A stretch of 64,000 nt of DNA. Origin: Rallus limicola. Lineage: Eukaryota > Chordata > Aves > Gruiformes > Rallidae. Below the pieces are notes generated by a model. The model saw only the letters and a program-made list of their open reading frames with translations, was not told the origin of the DNA and searched no databases. The stretch lies in NCBI GenBank assembly GCA_022605955.1, contig JAKCOZ010000058.1, forward strand, positions 124,001 to 188,000, written 5' to 3'. A program made the position numbers and the translations under genes. Below are positions 48,812-61,335 of this stretch, piece by piece; position 1 is the stretch's first letter, and each line of letters starts with the position of its first letter.

Positions 48812-50628
48812 TTTTTGTCACTATTTTGGTTTGGTTTTGCACTAGAAGATGACAATGAGGGTCACAAAAATCCTTAGGTCTTGCAGAAAGTCACTCATCA
48901 TTCTTGAAGCAGCTTTCCAGGGAAGCTCTGTCTCTGCATACGTGACCTCTACACAGGTACAAGGTTGCCTTGTGCCTGAGGAACAGAGCTGTAGAACGAA
49001 CTCCATAAGAGTTAAGATATGCTGGGCCATGGAGCATCTCTGAAAGTCTCTAGAGACCCCAAAGGAAAACTAAGGAGAACCTAGGACACAGTCCTCGAAC
49101 CAGGTCCCTGAATGTGTTGCAATGTCCCAGAGATGGAAGAAAGGGGCAGGTGTAATTGCTGGAACTGGGCCACAGCGCTGGAGTTTCCAGGCTGGAGGGA
49201 TTAGTACATTGGTATTTTGCGTCGCTCTGGGCAAAATAGAAAGTGAAAAAGCACAAATAAGTGAACACAGAGCTTCATTAAGCAGGTTGGCATGGAATCT
49301 TTGGTCTAGTAGAAGTGATACAAAATACTAGAGAGAAAACTTGCTGAGCAGGTTTACTAAGAGCAAGCATGCTAGATCTGCTGTCAAGCTGCGGCTTGTT
49401 TTGATTTCTAGGTTCCAGGTTCCAAATGCTGCAGGTTCCAGAAAGCTTGCAGACTCCCTTTGCAGGGATCCTAGGAGTGTTTCAGCTGAACCATGGATGA
49501 CTTCAGACTTTGGGATGAAGCCATGGGAAATAATCTTGTAAGCAAACTTTCTAAGCAAAGCGCAGTCACTTGGTTTTTTAAAGTTGTTCAACAAGAGAAA
49601 TCCAAAGGTTCCAAGTTCCTACTGAGAAGAAAGCTGGAGTGGCATCAGGCAGGAGAAGTCAGCTGAAACGCATGAAAGGAATGTGGGTGGACATAAGAAA
49701 ATAAGAGAGACTCTTCTCCTTGGAGAGAGACTGAGTTTCCAGGCTCTGAAAGGAGGGAATCCTGTGGTCCCCATTAGCAGAAGCTGAAAATCCTGAGCTC
49801 ATACGTGTGTGCTTGTCTTTGGAAAAGAGAAACATCAGACGTGTTGTCTCCTCAGAGCATTTCAGGCAAGCCAAAAGTTTGCATTTGTGTGGATCAAAGG
49901 TGTGTAAGTATTGGTAGCACATATGGCTCCTAAATCCAACATCACCAGGTTTTAACCCTGCAAGTAATTTTGCAACATCGTGGTAGCAAACCTGAGTGGG
50001 TGCTAATATAGTAGAGAAAGGGGATTTTACCCAAAACAAAAGAGAATTTTCCAACAGCCTCAAACTCTCATACTCCCAAGCTCCCAGAGACATGAATACA
50101 GGTGTCCTAGCCCAGATGAAGTCCAGTGGCAAGGAGGGAAAGGGGACACCAGTTCTCTACGTCTCAACACGTATCCTGGGTTCTTCTTAGACAGGAAAAT
50201 AAGAAGATGTGCTAGCATCTCAATGACATGACCTGGGCAACATCCACACCTGCCATTCTCTCAGCACTTCTACTGGACCTCCTGGTGCTTCCACACCTAG
50301 ATAATAATTTTCTTTCAGAATAGGCTTAATAGTTTTTTTAGGATTTCCTCAAGTATTACAACATACTTTAGATGTCCACAACAGAGTCACAGGTGTGCTG
50401 ATGAGTGCTGAAGAATATGGATTACCAGGGAGGGTCCAATCGATCCTACTTCCAGTTTGAGGGTCACTGAAATGCGTCATCTGTGGGAACAATGGGGGAA
50501 GAAAAGGGAGCGCTGAAAAGGGCTCCAGCCATTGCCAGCTGCCTCTTGGTCCATTCCACATCCCACCACATCGGCCACTGAACTGGGGTTCCAAATGGTT
50601 TCCTGTGATACTTTTTCTGCTATGATTT

Positions 50629-50810
50629 TGAAAATGCTAGCTGTGGCTGTGAACTACTTTTCCCCCCAATTTTACTTTGCTTCAACTGCCAGAGAGCAAA
50701 TCTTTTGGGAGGTATCCAAAACCTCAGCATCTGAGGAACTCTTTCTGGAAACTAAATATAATAGCTCTGCCAATTTAGCTGACAGATGTGGTTATTTCAG
50801 TGACAAAGCA
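50629..50810. repeat. Internal direct repeat unit, copy 2 (b)
   Basis: 182 bp, equivalent to 1674-1810 but keeping the 45 bp that copy 1 lost. Confidence 0.8.
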
Positions 50811-51593
50811 CCCTGGGACCTTCTAATCCCCTTCTCCAGGAAAAAAAAAACAACAACCCAACAACAAACCCCACTATTGCTTTATTCATCTCCCCAAAAT
50901 ATTTTGGTATGTGGTCTTAGGAAAAATGGCTCGTTTAATATCATTTTATGGACCATTATTGAATGGATTGTGATCCATAGTCTATTATTTTCATTAAGAT
51001 GTCACCCACTGTCAGTTCTGACTAAGAAGAGTTTATAGCCCGGCAGTGAGTGTAAGTGGTCTCAGTGACACGAATACAAACTCAGCAGCTCAGCTTACTG
51101 CAGCTTAGCATGGATTAATTTCCCACAGCAGATGCCAGCCTCATACCAAAAAAAGACTAACCCATATTTATGACTTTTCTCTTCTTCACAATTGTCAATC
51201 TACATAAATACAGAGATCACTAGAAATCTGCTCAGATTACAACATGGATCTCTGTGGCACTTCTTGGATGTTGGGCTGTGCCTTAGTTTTTCCTGAGGCT
51301 TCTCTCCCTTATAGGCAGCAGCACATGACTCAGCCGTGTGCATTCAATGACATGTGTCCATTTTGTTCAGGAGGGGAGCAAAAAGGCCCTCGGCTTACCA
51401 GAAGTGGGCATGCAAGGGCACCCACCCCCATGTGACACGGGCCATACCAGGGGCCGGCCGCTTCCTCCCAGCAGTAAGTAGAAGGGGAGTGAGCTGGGAA
51501 CCCAAACTGTGTTGAGGCTGACCTGGGCACGCTGAGGATGGGGCAAGCATTTCAGCCCCCCTCAGGGAAGGGAGGGGGATGCCACCTCCTGGA

Positions 51594-53737
51594 AACACCC
51601 AGGAAGCGAAGGGGGATGGGGGGGTGTGAGGACTGCCAAAAAACCCAGTCTGCTGTTTTCACAGTACAATTGCTGTTTGTTTTTACTGTTCTGTTCCTTT
51701 TTACCCATGTTTTCATTCAAACTCGCAAATGGCTGCAAAATCCTGAGCTTCAGAGGACTATGTGTGGGGAGGTGACAAGACATTTCAGCTCCTTATAACT
51801 TACATCTATTCCTTCTTTCAGTTACCCAGTGCCCCACAGCCTCACTAGGGCGTGTGACAAACCGCGTTGCTGAACATCATTTTAGAGCAAACCGCAAGCT
51901 TTACAAAGTCTGTCCTCCTCTCTCTCCATCTCTGCCTCTTCTGTAAATATGTGTTTGTATGTAAAGACCAGTGGATCCTTGGCTTACCCCAATGGTCAAG
52001 AAACGGGCTCTCGACCGCTGCAAAATAACAGAGGTTATCAGAAGCTTTCCAAAAGTCCCTGCTTTTGGATTGCTCAGAGTACTGCTACAGGCAGGGGGGG
52101 TGCCGAAAGCCGGTGCGAAGGGGAGGGTGCTGTGCTCTGATGGCACTGCAGTGTAACTACTCCGTAGCCGTGCGTGCATACGTGTGTGTGTGAAGTCTCA
52201 TCCAGGTGAAGGGATCTTCTTGGGCATCTTCCCTTTCGAATGACAGTGAACTCTGATATTCAGATTGTTCAAGGCTTTTACGGCTGGCACGTGTGGAGTG
52301 TTAACAGAAAGCATATACCCTACCTGTAAAAAAACCCAACTCTGTTCCAGCCTGTTTTCTTCTGCTTGGTTGTGTTTTACCCTTGGTTTTTATGCACACT
52401 TGCTTTGTTGGTGTTGAGAATTTAGCACCTCAGATGGCCAACTGAACTGAAAAGAAAAAAGAAAATAAAGTCATTCATTATTTTTTCTTTTTGTTGGTGG
52501 AGTTGCCGTTTGTTTCCCTTGCATCCCCTCCCCCGGCTGAGGGTTAAAGAGGAGGCAGGGAGCTGAGGGAAGGTGATCCCTGATACATTACGTGTTTGAG
52601 GGCCTGACTCCAGTTCTCTATTCCTGGAGCCCTCAGGGCCCATCTGAATTCCCTGAGATACAAAGAAATCGATCTTGATTTCTTTTGTATCCAGCACCTG
52701 GTGGTTCCTCCTCTGTATTTCCATTGTTTCTTCAGACTCTCTAAAGAGAAACTGCAAGAAGTAGCCAAGAAGGGGCAATGTAAAATGAGTTGTAGATACC
52801 AGGACTTCATTGGGGGTTGGACCCAATGATCTCTCGAGGTCCCTTCCAACCACTACACTTCTGTGATTCTGTGATCTCTGTAGCTGTAGCTCACATGGCT
52901 GCAGCACAGCGCCAACCCCTCCCGTTGGTACAGCAGAGTTCAGTAAAATCAAGAGCCAGTGACATCACTGCGTCTGTGTTGCTTTGAGGCTCCAGCACTT
53001 GGTGCCCACGTCTCCTCTGCGCTGTGCCAGCTCAGGAAGGGTAGCCAGGCCGTGTGCAGCTCCAGATCCGTGCCCCTTGAGCGGGCGGAAGGATTCAAAG
53101 GTTGAACCTCACCAGCCCCTGCATCAGAAGAGGCATCCTGTCTGGCTGTTCGGTTTGAAAAGGGCGGATGTTTAGCCTAAGTGGGGAGTGCTGGGTCCAG
53201 TGAGTGTCAGGAGCTCCAAACCCAGGGGAATGACATCCAGTCAGCAGCACTGCTGTCATTGGACAGCCAGGAAAATCATAAGACACTGTGTCTTTTTTTT
53301 ACAGCAGGCAGCAAACACACAAGATGGTGTGGGAAATCCCAGCTGGGGAAATCCCATACAATGAGTCTTGCTTTCCTGTCTGCCCAGCCGTTTTCAAAAC
53401 CAAGGATAAACCCTGGTGTTCCCAAGGTGGTTGGATCAAAGTAGGCCTGTTCTGGCCACAGGGGAGAGCGGTGATGGATGTCCTCTTGTCCAGCGCTGTG
53501 AGGAGGCTGGGGATCGCAGGCCGTGCTGTAGGAGGCGGGAGTGACACAGCTCACTCCTTTGTGCAGCTCAGTAGGTCAGCAGTTCCTTGGAGACATTTCA
53601 AACCCTACAACTCTTCCCACCCTTTCAGCCACTGGCTTTCAAACAGCGGTGGGGTAAAGCTGCAGTTAGGTGGGAGGGAGGTCTCTGGTGCCAGTCCACA
53701 AGGGCTTCTCCCCTTGCCAAAAGAGAAATGGACCAGT
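51594..53737. other. Single-copy stretch between copies 2 and 3
   Basis: About 2.1 kb with no gene recognised. It contains a CR1 3' tail at about 52795-52880. It may belong to the tandem unit if copy 3 is followed by the same sequence beyond the window. Confidence 0.5.
52795..52880 (+). mobile_element. CR1 LINE 3' end (short)
   Basis: Tail with gggttggacccaatgatctc, ggtcccttccaacc and ttctgtgattctgtgat octamers. Confidence 0.85.
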
Positions 53738-54632
53738 GGATGGCAGGATGCAGGAGATCGGCTCCCATTCATAGCTTAGGAGACCAGCCTTGCCACACTT
53801 CATTGCCGCTTTTTAATGACACTGCAACCTAATTAGCCCCATTCTCAATTAGGGACCCAGAGGTTATGCTCTTCTATAAGCTACAGAGGGAACCAGCACT
53901 CTCAAAGAGAGACCTTCCTGTATCACCTGCATTGGCAAAGAGCTACCCTGGCCCTGGGTGGGCCCCCCACTTTACCCCAAAATGAGCAGGGTCGTACTTC
54001 TGGCCCAGAGAAGCCATGTGTGCCTAGGAAGCGCCACCAGAAAACGGCCCTCAAACAAACAGATCCCACCCCCAAAGCCCAGCGCGGTGGCAGCTCCTGC
54101 TTTCAGCTTCCATTGACAAGGAAAGTAGCCCTCAGGAGCCCCCCAACCCTTTCTGTACGTGGTGTTTCATGCCTCCAAAGATGCCTTACCCAGCAGCCTC
54201 CATTGTTCCCTTTGGCATGGGACCACGACGCCAGGGTTTTTGGAGGAGATGACCTTTAGGAATGCAAGCCGGGCCGGGGTGCACACTCCTCCCTTAAATC
54301 CTAAGGCTCAGCAGCAAGGGAGATGGTATCGGAGAAAAGGATCCTACAGGTGGTAATGGAAATGTTGAAAGCAACAGTGCTGGCCCAGGGTTGCTCAACT
54401 CTCTGGTGGCATCCTCCCAGAGAGACAGAGGGAGGGAGGGGGCCTCCTCCTGCTTCGTTTTATAGATACCACTCGAGGGAAGCGATGAAGAGTTGCCTCC
54501 TCCTTGAGCCTCCATTGCCTTACACTCAAGCACTCAAGGAAAAAGCCAAAACTCAAATCTGTCCAACCCAAGAGTCATTCTCCCTTGGCAAATCTGCAGC
54601 AGCGTAAGTGCCCGTGGGGACCAGAGGGGCAC

Positions 54633-54808
54633 TAGGGACTGGTCAGCAGCCAGATGTAACCCCGTTTACAGTCACCCTCTGGGCCTGACCCATCAGCCAA
54701 TTGCCCACCCAATGCACTGTGGCTTTGTCTAGTTGTGTTCTGGACATTTTGTCCAGCAAGATACTGTGAGACACACTCTCAGAAGCTCTACTGAAATACT
54801 ACTTTGGA
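54633..54808 (-). mobile_element. CR1 reverse-transcriptase fragment, copy 3
   Basis: Copy of 37565-37740 at an offset of 17068, with the same decayed RT frame. Confidence 0.72.
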
Positions 54809-55300
54809 CAGCTCCACCAAGGCTGTGTTCACCCACAGGTACCAAGCACAGCACACTTAGACAATTCCTTAGCTAAAGCCATCGTTCAACATTGCATCGA
54901 AGGACGGCTTCTTCCTTTGGCCTTTGCAAGGATTGACTTTCAGGTACTTCACTTGATCTCTATTCTTATTCTACCAAAATCATTGCTTAACTTCACGCTT
55001 GCTTTGAATACAAAGAGGGGAGGGTAATGATTGGCACGCGGAGTTCTGGTGAGCGGGGGTCCTGTGGCTGTCCTCCATGGTCTTCCTCACCGTGTGTGCT
55101 GGTTGAACCCCATCCTTGCGCATGCACATTGCATCGTTGGCTGATCTGCACAACCACAGCCAGGTTCTGCTGGTCCCTGGTGTTTTCACTCAAGACCAGC
55201 ACCAGGACCCACGGCTTTAATTCAGAGCGCGTGACGACTTCCATGGTGACCAAGGAGCCCACACTTCTGGTTACCCATTCCAAAGGGCCTTAACACAATG

Positions 55301-55306
55301 TTTATT
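55301..55306 (-). promoter_or_regulatory. Poly(A) signal of RhoGAP copy 3
   Basis: TTTATT on the plus strand, in the position equivalent to 13538-13543. Confidence 0.6.
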
Positions 55307-55622
55307 CTCCTAACTCTTACAAGTTCCTAAACTCCAAATCCTATTCTAAACTAAAGTGAAACTAAACTAAACTAAACTACTCTTTAGTACAGAACGAGTT
55401 CCCTAAACTGCAAATCCTATTCTAAACTAAACTGAAACTAAACTAAACTACTATTTAGTAAAGAACGAAAAGTAAATGATAAAAGTAAAGGAACACGGAA
55501 AGAAGGGCACGGGTGCTTCCTCGTCCCTTCTGCCGCGGTGCTGCTGCAGCTACGTGGTGCCTGCCGAGGGCCGGGCCTTGGAGCTCCTCCGGGGAATCCA
55601 AGGATCAGACACACGCCGGCAC

Positions 55623-58600
55623 CTACAAGGGCAGAGTTGGAAAGCGCTGATGGAAGCGGGAAGGCAGGAGCGGGCGGGACTCGGTCCCCCCTTCTTTGGG
55701 ATGTCCTCTGGCGTGGCAAGAGAGGACAAAACATGGTGCTTTTGCTCTTTTTTGTCTGCCCTCAGGTATCTCGGGAGAAGCGTCAGTTTTTTGAGGAGTG
55801 ACGATACCTCCCCAGCTACAGCTCTGCGGAGCAGCTCCTTGCTGTGTCTCTGGCATGCAGACACCAGCCTCAGGAGGATTTCCTCCAGTCAGAACATTGG
55901 AAAGATGAACGTTAGAGTCTGCTACGCACCTGGGCTCCTCACGCTTCTTGCCCAGCTTCCTCCTCCGTCCAGAGAGCTGTCTTTCCTCCCTTCTCCTCTT
56001 CTCCACTGGTTGCCCGTCACTCCCCTCCACACAGGTGGGTTTCCTCTTTCCACACCTCTGTGAAGAGCCTGGCAGCCTTTCCGTTCAAGAGGATCATTAG
56101 ACAGGGAAAGCCACGATCAAGGCAAATCAGTTCTGCTCTTCATCAGAGCTAGCTCATCCTACCTTCTGTCCTCGCAGGAGCTCTTTGGCTGCTGGCTGGC
56201 CACAGCAACTGGAGGCACCTGCAATGGAAATGAGCGAGTTAGCAGGTGGCGAGGACCTGCCTGCCCGGCTGCTACCTCAGCTCTGACAGGCAGATCCATC
56301 CCGTGGGTGCGTTTGCTCAGCTCAGCCGAGCCCGATGTGGCAGGGGGAAGAGGGGGGAGGCTTTTGCTGTCCTGCTCTTTGTGGCCCTGACATACCTCTG
56401 CTCCTCCTGCATCGGGCCCTGGGGCTGGCAACCTGGACACCTCCTCCCCAAGGAGTTCCTCCTGTTGCTCAATGAGGAACTCCAGCAGCTGCGTCACCTG
56501 CACACAGCAAAGCAGTGGTTTGCAGCTGGGGGGCTGAAAGGGGCTCACCCAGGAGCCCTTCTGGCTCTTGCCCCTCGCTGCGCCTGCCTCTGTGCAGAAA
56601 GCTGCAGCTGCGGGGCTCTTCTCTTCCCAGCAGCAGCTCCCCCAGGAGTGTTTGCTGAAGGCAGGAGGCAGCTCTGCACAGCAGCGCTTGGCTGGGCCCG
56701 GAAGGCTGCAGCCGGCTGGGAAACGCAGCGTACCTTCCCTGTGACACGCAGCACGTCGTGCAGGGGCAGCGCGTCGTCCTCGGGTGGGCTGAGGAGGTTC
56801 GGCCCCAGGCAGATGGCCAGGTTGCTGGCACTCATCCTGCTGTCCCCGTTCCTGCTGATCTTATGCAGCAGGGACAGCAGGCTCTTGAGGAGCAGGCGGT
56901 TGGGCTGGGGCAATTTGCCGGCCACCCTGTCAGGGCACCAAGGCACAGTCAGTCAAGCTGACCTTGTGGACACCGCTCCCCCAGGCCCATCTCAGCCAAG
57001 CCATGCCCCGGGGAAGGCTCCCTGGCCACGCCGACTCGATGCTTACTCCCTCAGTGCCGCCAGCTTCTCCTGCCTGCCGGTCTGCTGCAGGGCGCTCATC
57101 CACTCCTCACAGAGCTCGGCCACGAGGAGTTTGGAGGGGATGTGCCGGAGGAAGTCCTGCAATGCCCAGGGCTCCGGGTGAGGCTTGCAGCACTCACGAG
57201 CAGGTGCCCATCAGGTCGCTCAGAGCCCAGAGCTGCCGGGGGACAGGTCAGCGGGCTTCACCTTCAGAATGACGGCCAGCAGATGCACGGGCTGGCTCCT
57301 GAGGTCAACCTGCGCTCCCGTGTCGAGGGCCTCCCTCAGCTCCCGGGAGGCACGCTCGCTGGCCCCCACGCGGAAGATGCCCTCCGTGGACGGGCCCTGG
57401 TCCTCCAGGACAGCCAGCAGGTCCTGCAGGGACAGAGGAGGGCAGCGGCCGGGCTGGAGACAGGCCCTGGGCCAGGCCAAGCTTGCGCAGGGGCAGGAGC
57501 CAGGGGGCCGGCTCCGCTTTGGCCGGGGCGGGACAGCGGGCTGTCTGGCCGAGGGGGCCGTGGCGAGCAGCCGCCTTTGTCCCCGAGCCCCAGCCGGGCT
57601 GCCTCTGCTGGGGACAGCGCCTGTGCGCAGCAGCCGGCGGGACGGGCAGCCCCTGGCCACGCTCGCCTACCTGGACGGGCTGGGGCAGCGTGCCATCCTG
57701 GCTGCAGACAGCGGCCAGGGGCCGGCCGAAGAGAACCCCCCGGCTCTCCTCGGCGCGCGGCTGCTCCGCTGCCTGTGCAGCGGCCGAGCTCCCTCGCCGC
57801 CTCCCGAAGGGCCAGGGCAGCCGCCACCTCCTCCGGCCGGCGCCGCCTGCTGCCAAGGACAAGAGAGCAAAGAGCCGTGGAGGGACCAGCAGCGCCAGGC
57901 AGGCGAGCGCTCCGAGAGATCGATCGATCTCTCGACGGCGCTGTCCCCCCGCCGCTGAGCGCAAGGCAGAGGCAGCGACGGAGGCACGGGCAGAGGGACT
58001 GACAGAGGCTCGGACAGAGAGCGGGAGAGACACACAGGCGCGGTTTGGGAAGGAGGGGCCGCGGGGCTCGGCTGTGTCCCGCCGCAGTGCCCTGGGGCCG
58101 GGCGTGCCCCTGCTCACTCACCAGCCGAGGGGCCGAGTCCGCCTTGGCTGCCGGAGGCGACGGGCGCCGGGCGCTGCTCTGGGCCAGCCTGCGAGAAAGG
58201 TGCTGCGCTCAGCCAGCAGCCCCGCAGCAGCAAGGGACCCCGGCGAGCTGCCTCGGCCCCTGGCCCTGCGGGACAGCTGGGCACGGCCGAGACGGCAGCC
58301 CGAGCGCTGCCGTGCCAGCCGACGCGCACCTCTGCCTGGCGCTCGAGCAGCCTCTCCAGGCTGCTGCTGTCCAGCGGCGTGGCCTGCGCAAGGGGAAGAG
58401 AGCGGCTGGTGAGAAGCCGTGGCCCGGCTGCTGGGCTGCAGCAGGCTCTGGGGGCACAGCGGGGCCAGGAGGGACACTCACGACTCTGCGGAGCCTCAGC
58501 TCCTTCAAGAGCAGCTTGATGGAGGGCAGCTGGGTCACACGGGCTCCCTGCACTCCTTGCGGTGGCCTGTGCCAGGGGAAGGGGTGGACAAAGAGCCACA

Positions 58601-59661
58601 AGTGAGGCACAAGCCGCCTTTGCCCTCTCTCAGCTGCCCCGAGGCAGCCGCTGCGGGGCACCTGTCCCCACCCAGCCCGGGAGCGGGCTTTGTGCATCCA
58701 TCGTGGGGCTATGCCGGCAGCATCCCCCCGCCAGTGCCGTGCTGGGAGCAGGAGCGGCCCAGGCTGCAGGGCCAGGGCAGGGCTTACCCCAGGAGAGCGC
58801 TGAGGCAGAGCTCCTTCAGTGCCCGGGAGCTGTGGGAAGAGAGGAGAGCCAGCCTGAGTGCCCGCTGCTCCCCACCCAGCCTGAGCCAGGCAGAGCCGGG
58901 CGTGGGGACACAGCCCCAGCGGCAGGACGAAGGCCTGTGGAGCGGGACCGAGGCACTGCCCAGCCCTGGCTGCTTGGGACGCAGCCCCCCAACTCACCAG
59001 AAAGTGACGATGAGGGAGCCTTTGGGCCAGAGGAGGACCAGGGAGTTGGTGTCCTGCTCCTCCTGCTCCTCCTCGTCACCGGCTGCATCCCTGCTGCTGC
59101 TCAGCACGTGCAGCTGGCCCAGGGGCAGGCAGAGCTTTGGGCGGGGGCTCTTGCCATCGCTGCATAGAGGAGCGTCAGGGAGCGGTCTGGAGGTAGCCCG
59201 GCCCAGTGGCTCCCCTCCAGCGCCTGCCCTGGCCATGGCCACGGCTGCATCTGGCAGCAGGGCACCGGGGGGGGCCTGGGGCTGCCACTTGGCTGTCCCC
59301 ACCCTGGGGCTGCCACTTGGCTGTCCCCACCCAGGGGCTGCGGCCAGGGCTTAGCAGCAAAGAGAGCTGAGCTCTGGGAGTCTTACTTGGACTTGGCGAT
59401 GACCAAGATCTCCAAGAAGAGGAGAAGGTCCCTCATCTTGGTCACGCGGCCCTGGGTCACCTGCACGCGCTGGCGCAGCAGCGGCTCGGGGGATGGCGGG
59501 GCAGGCTGGCACTGCTGCACGGGCTCAGGGTCATCCCTGCAGATGGGACGGTGGCAGGTGTGATCAATGTGGCTGCTGCTGCGGGGCTCGGCCATGCCGG
59601 CGTGTCCCGGAGCTGCGGGGGGAGCCTACCTGCGTCTGTGGCAGCAGTTCAGCTGTCCCAT
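55623..59661 (-). CDS. ARHGAP20-like: ARHGAP20-like Rho GTPase-activating protein, copy 3
   Basis: Third copy, same direction as copy 2. Exons (5' to 3'): 59630-59661, 59387-59536, 58998-59159, 58788-58829, 58482-58566, 58330-58383, 58122-58188, 57671-57849, 57262-57423, 57047-57156, 56734-56926, 56396-56497, 56163-56218, 56055 down to 55930 or beyond. All have GT-AG borders and the phases run through. MGQLNCCHRR matches copy 1; the shorter PH loop and the NLA motif match copy 2. Read-through of exon 14 ends at 55623 (about 608 residues), as in copy 1. Differences include an Arg for Gly in the linker (AEQPRAEESRG) and an upstream acceptor with a changed pyrimidine tract (ctcctctatgcag) before exon 3. 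The predicted fold is complete: PH, linker and RhoGAP with arginine finger. Confidence 0.82.
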
Positions 59662-61192
59662 CGCGAAGGTGACAGTGGAGACGTGTCCTGGGACACGTCT
59701 GCGGGGCTCTGGAACGAGCTGAGATGACCAAAGTGACGCTGGTCCCGGTGTCGCGGTGCTGTTGGCTCAGAGCTTCACTCACCAGTGCTGCTCTGTGTAC
59801 CGGCCCAACACGCACTGACACCGTTGCCGGGGCAGCGCTAGGACACAAACAGCTTCTGGGTGTCCTGAACCTCCAACTCGGGCGGGGGGGGGATGCGGGC
59901 CGGGGCTCGTGTCACAGGTGGGGTGGGGCTCAGGGGTATCCCCCCTCATAGAATCATGGAATATCCCGAGTTTGAAAGGACCCATAAGGATCATGGAGTC
60001 CAGCTCCTGGCTCCACACAGGGCCAGCCAAGTCAGAGCATGGGGCCGAGGGCATTGTCCATACGCTTCCTGCCCTCAGTCAAGCTGGGTGCTGTGACTCT
60101 TTTAGCAATTAGGACCTCATAAATTTTCCCTCAATGCTTGTCAGCCATTAGTCAAAGCCTTTAGTGTGTCTCCTCTATGTTAGGGTCCAATAGTTCCTCA
60201 GCACAGGCTCCAAAAATATCTCCTACAGTGTGACTTTTGCTTTCCTCTGTTCGGGCCCTTACCGTTCTTCTCACCACACGACCCCAAGCTGCTCAGAATG
60301 CACGGGAGGAGCCAGAATGGCAACATCCCATCTCTGTCCCTGGCATGAGCTGATTGAACTCTCCTGACTGGGATGCAACTGCCAACCTGTGGACATCTGC
60401 TGCCCACATGGACTGTGCTGCAAGGAGCAGGCACTTGCTGGGCTGACGCTCAGGCAATGTGTGGTGGGGATTGCGTGGCCAGTCAGCCTTCTTCAGCAAT
60501 CCATCGACCACTGTAGGGCTCCCCGATTGCTGGCTGCTCTCCTCCTATAGCCAGGTGCAGCTTGGCCTGCAGAGGTTTCCCTTTGCCTCACAACAAGCAC
60601 CCTTCCTTGGGTTCCTGGGAAATGGCTTACCCTTACTCTAACTTAACAAATGCAGCATGAACTTGGGATGTCTCTGACAAGAGAGAAGTATGGGGGTGGA
60701 GGGCAAATTTGTGCTTGTTGGCATGACCCCAGACTTGTTCTGAAATATTTTTCCCTCCTTTCGCTGAATGCCAGATTTCACCTTGAGAAGTCTAACTCTT
60801 AACTGTAGCAGACTCGCTGCAAGGGAAGAAGGACATCTTTATAGATGAAGAAAAATTGCAGGAGGAATTTGTAGAACTGCAGCTTTTCAGTGTGGTAAAT
60901 TTAAGGTACTCAACTTGAACCATTTTAACTCTTCAGTGATCTGAGAAAATCGCCTCTGCAGCCCAAACTTTGCTTACTTCTCAAGTGCAAAGATGAACCT
61001 TTTGTGAAATCTCCATGTGAAACCTAGCTGCAATTTGGCAGGAGTTTAGGGAGGAGAGAAGGAAATAGTCTGGAAAGGCAATCGTGATTTGAGAAGCTGT
61101 TCTCTCAAACAAAACAGCCTTATTCTTTTATTTCTATTGATCTAACTTGTCTTCAGAGAACATTTTTTTTGCTATCAAAGCACATTTATTTA
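59662..61192. other. Upstream region of RhoGAP copy 3
   Basis: Has the hairpin at 59679-59700 and the CR1 tail at about 59947-60010. At 60144/60145 it is joined across the 611-bp deletion, and near 60650 it shows the empty LTR site. No gene. Confidence 0.55.
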
Positions 61193-61335
61193 TCATAGAA
61201 ACATAGAATGGTTGGGGTTGGAAGGGACCGTAAAGCTCATCAAGTTCCAACCCCCCTGCCATGGGCAGGGACACCTCTCACTAGACCAAGGCTGCTCAAT
61301 GCTCCATCCAACCTGGCCTTGAACACCTCCATGGG
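61193..61335 (-). mobile_element. CR1 LINE 3' end, copy 3
   Basis: Counterpart of 45388-45530. Confidence 0.85.

Larger units (their letters stand above)
37728..51593 (-). repeat. Segmental duplication copy 2 (right arm of inverted repeat)
   Basis: Reverse complement of copy 1. It is longer mainly because of a 589-bp solo LTR (44253-44841), an 88-bp longer intron, and 45 bp retained at 50766-50810 that copy 1 lost. With 36670-37727 added, the same sequence continues as the direct copy at 53738 onward. Confidence 0.93.
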
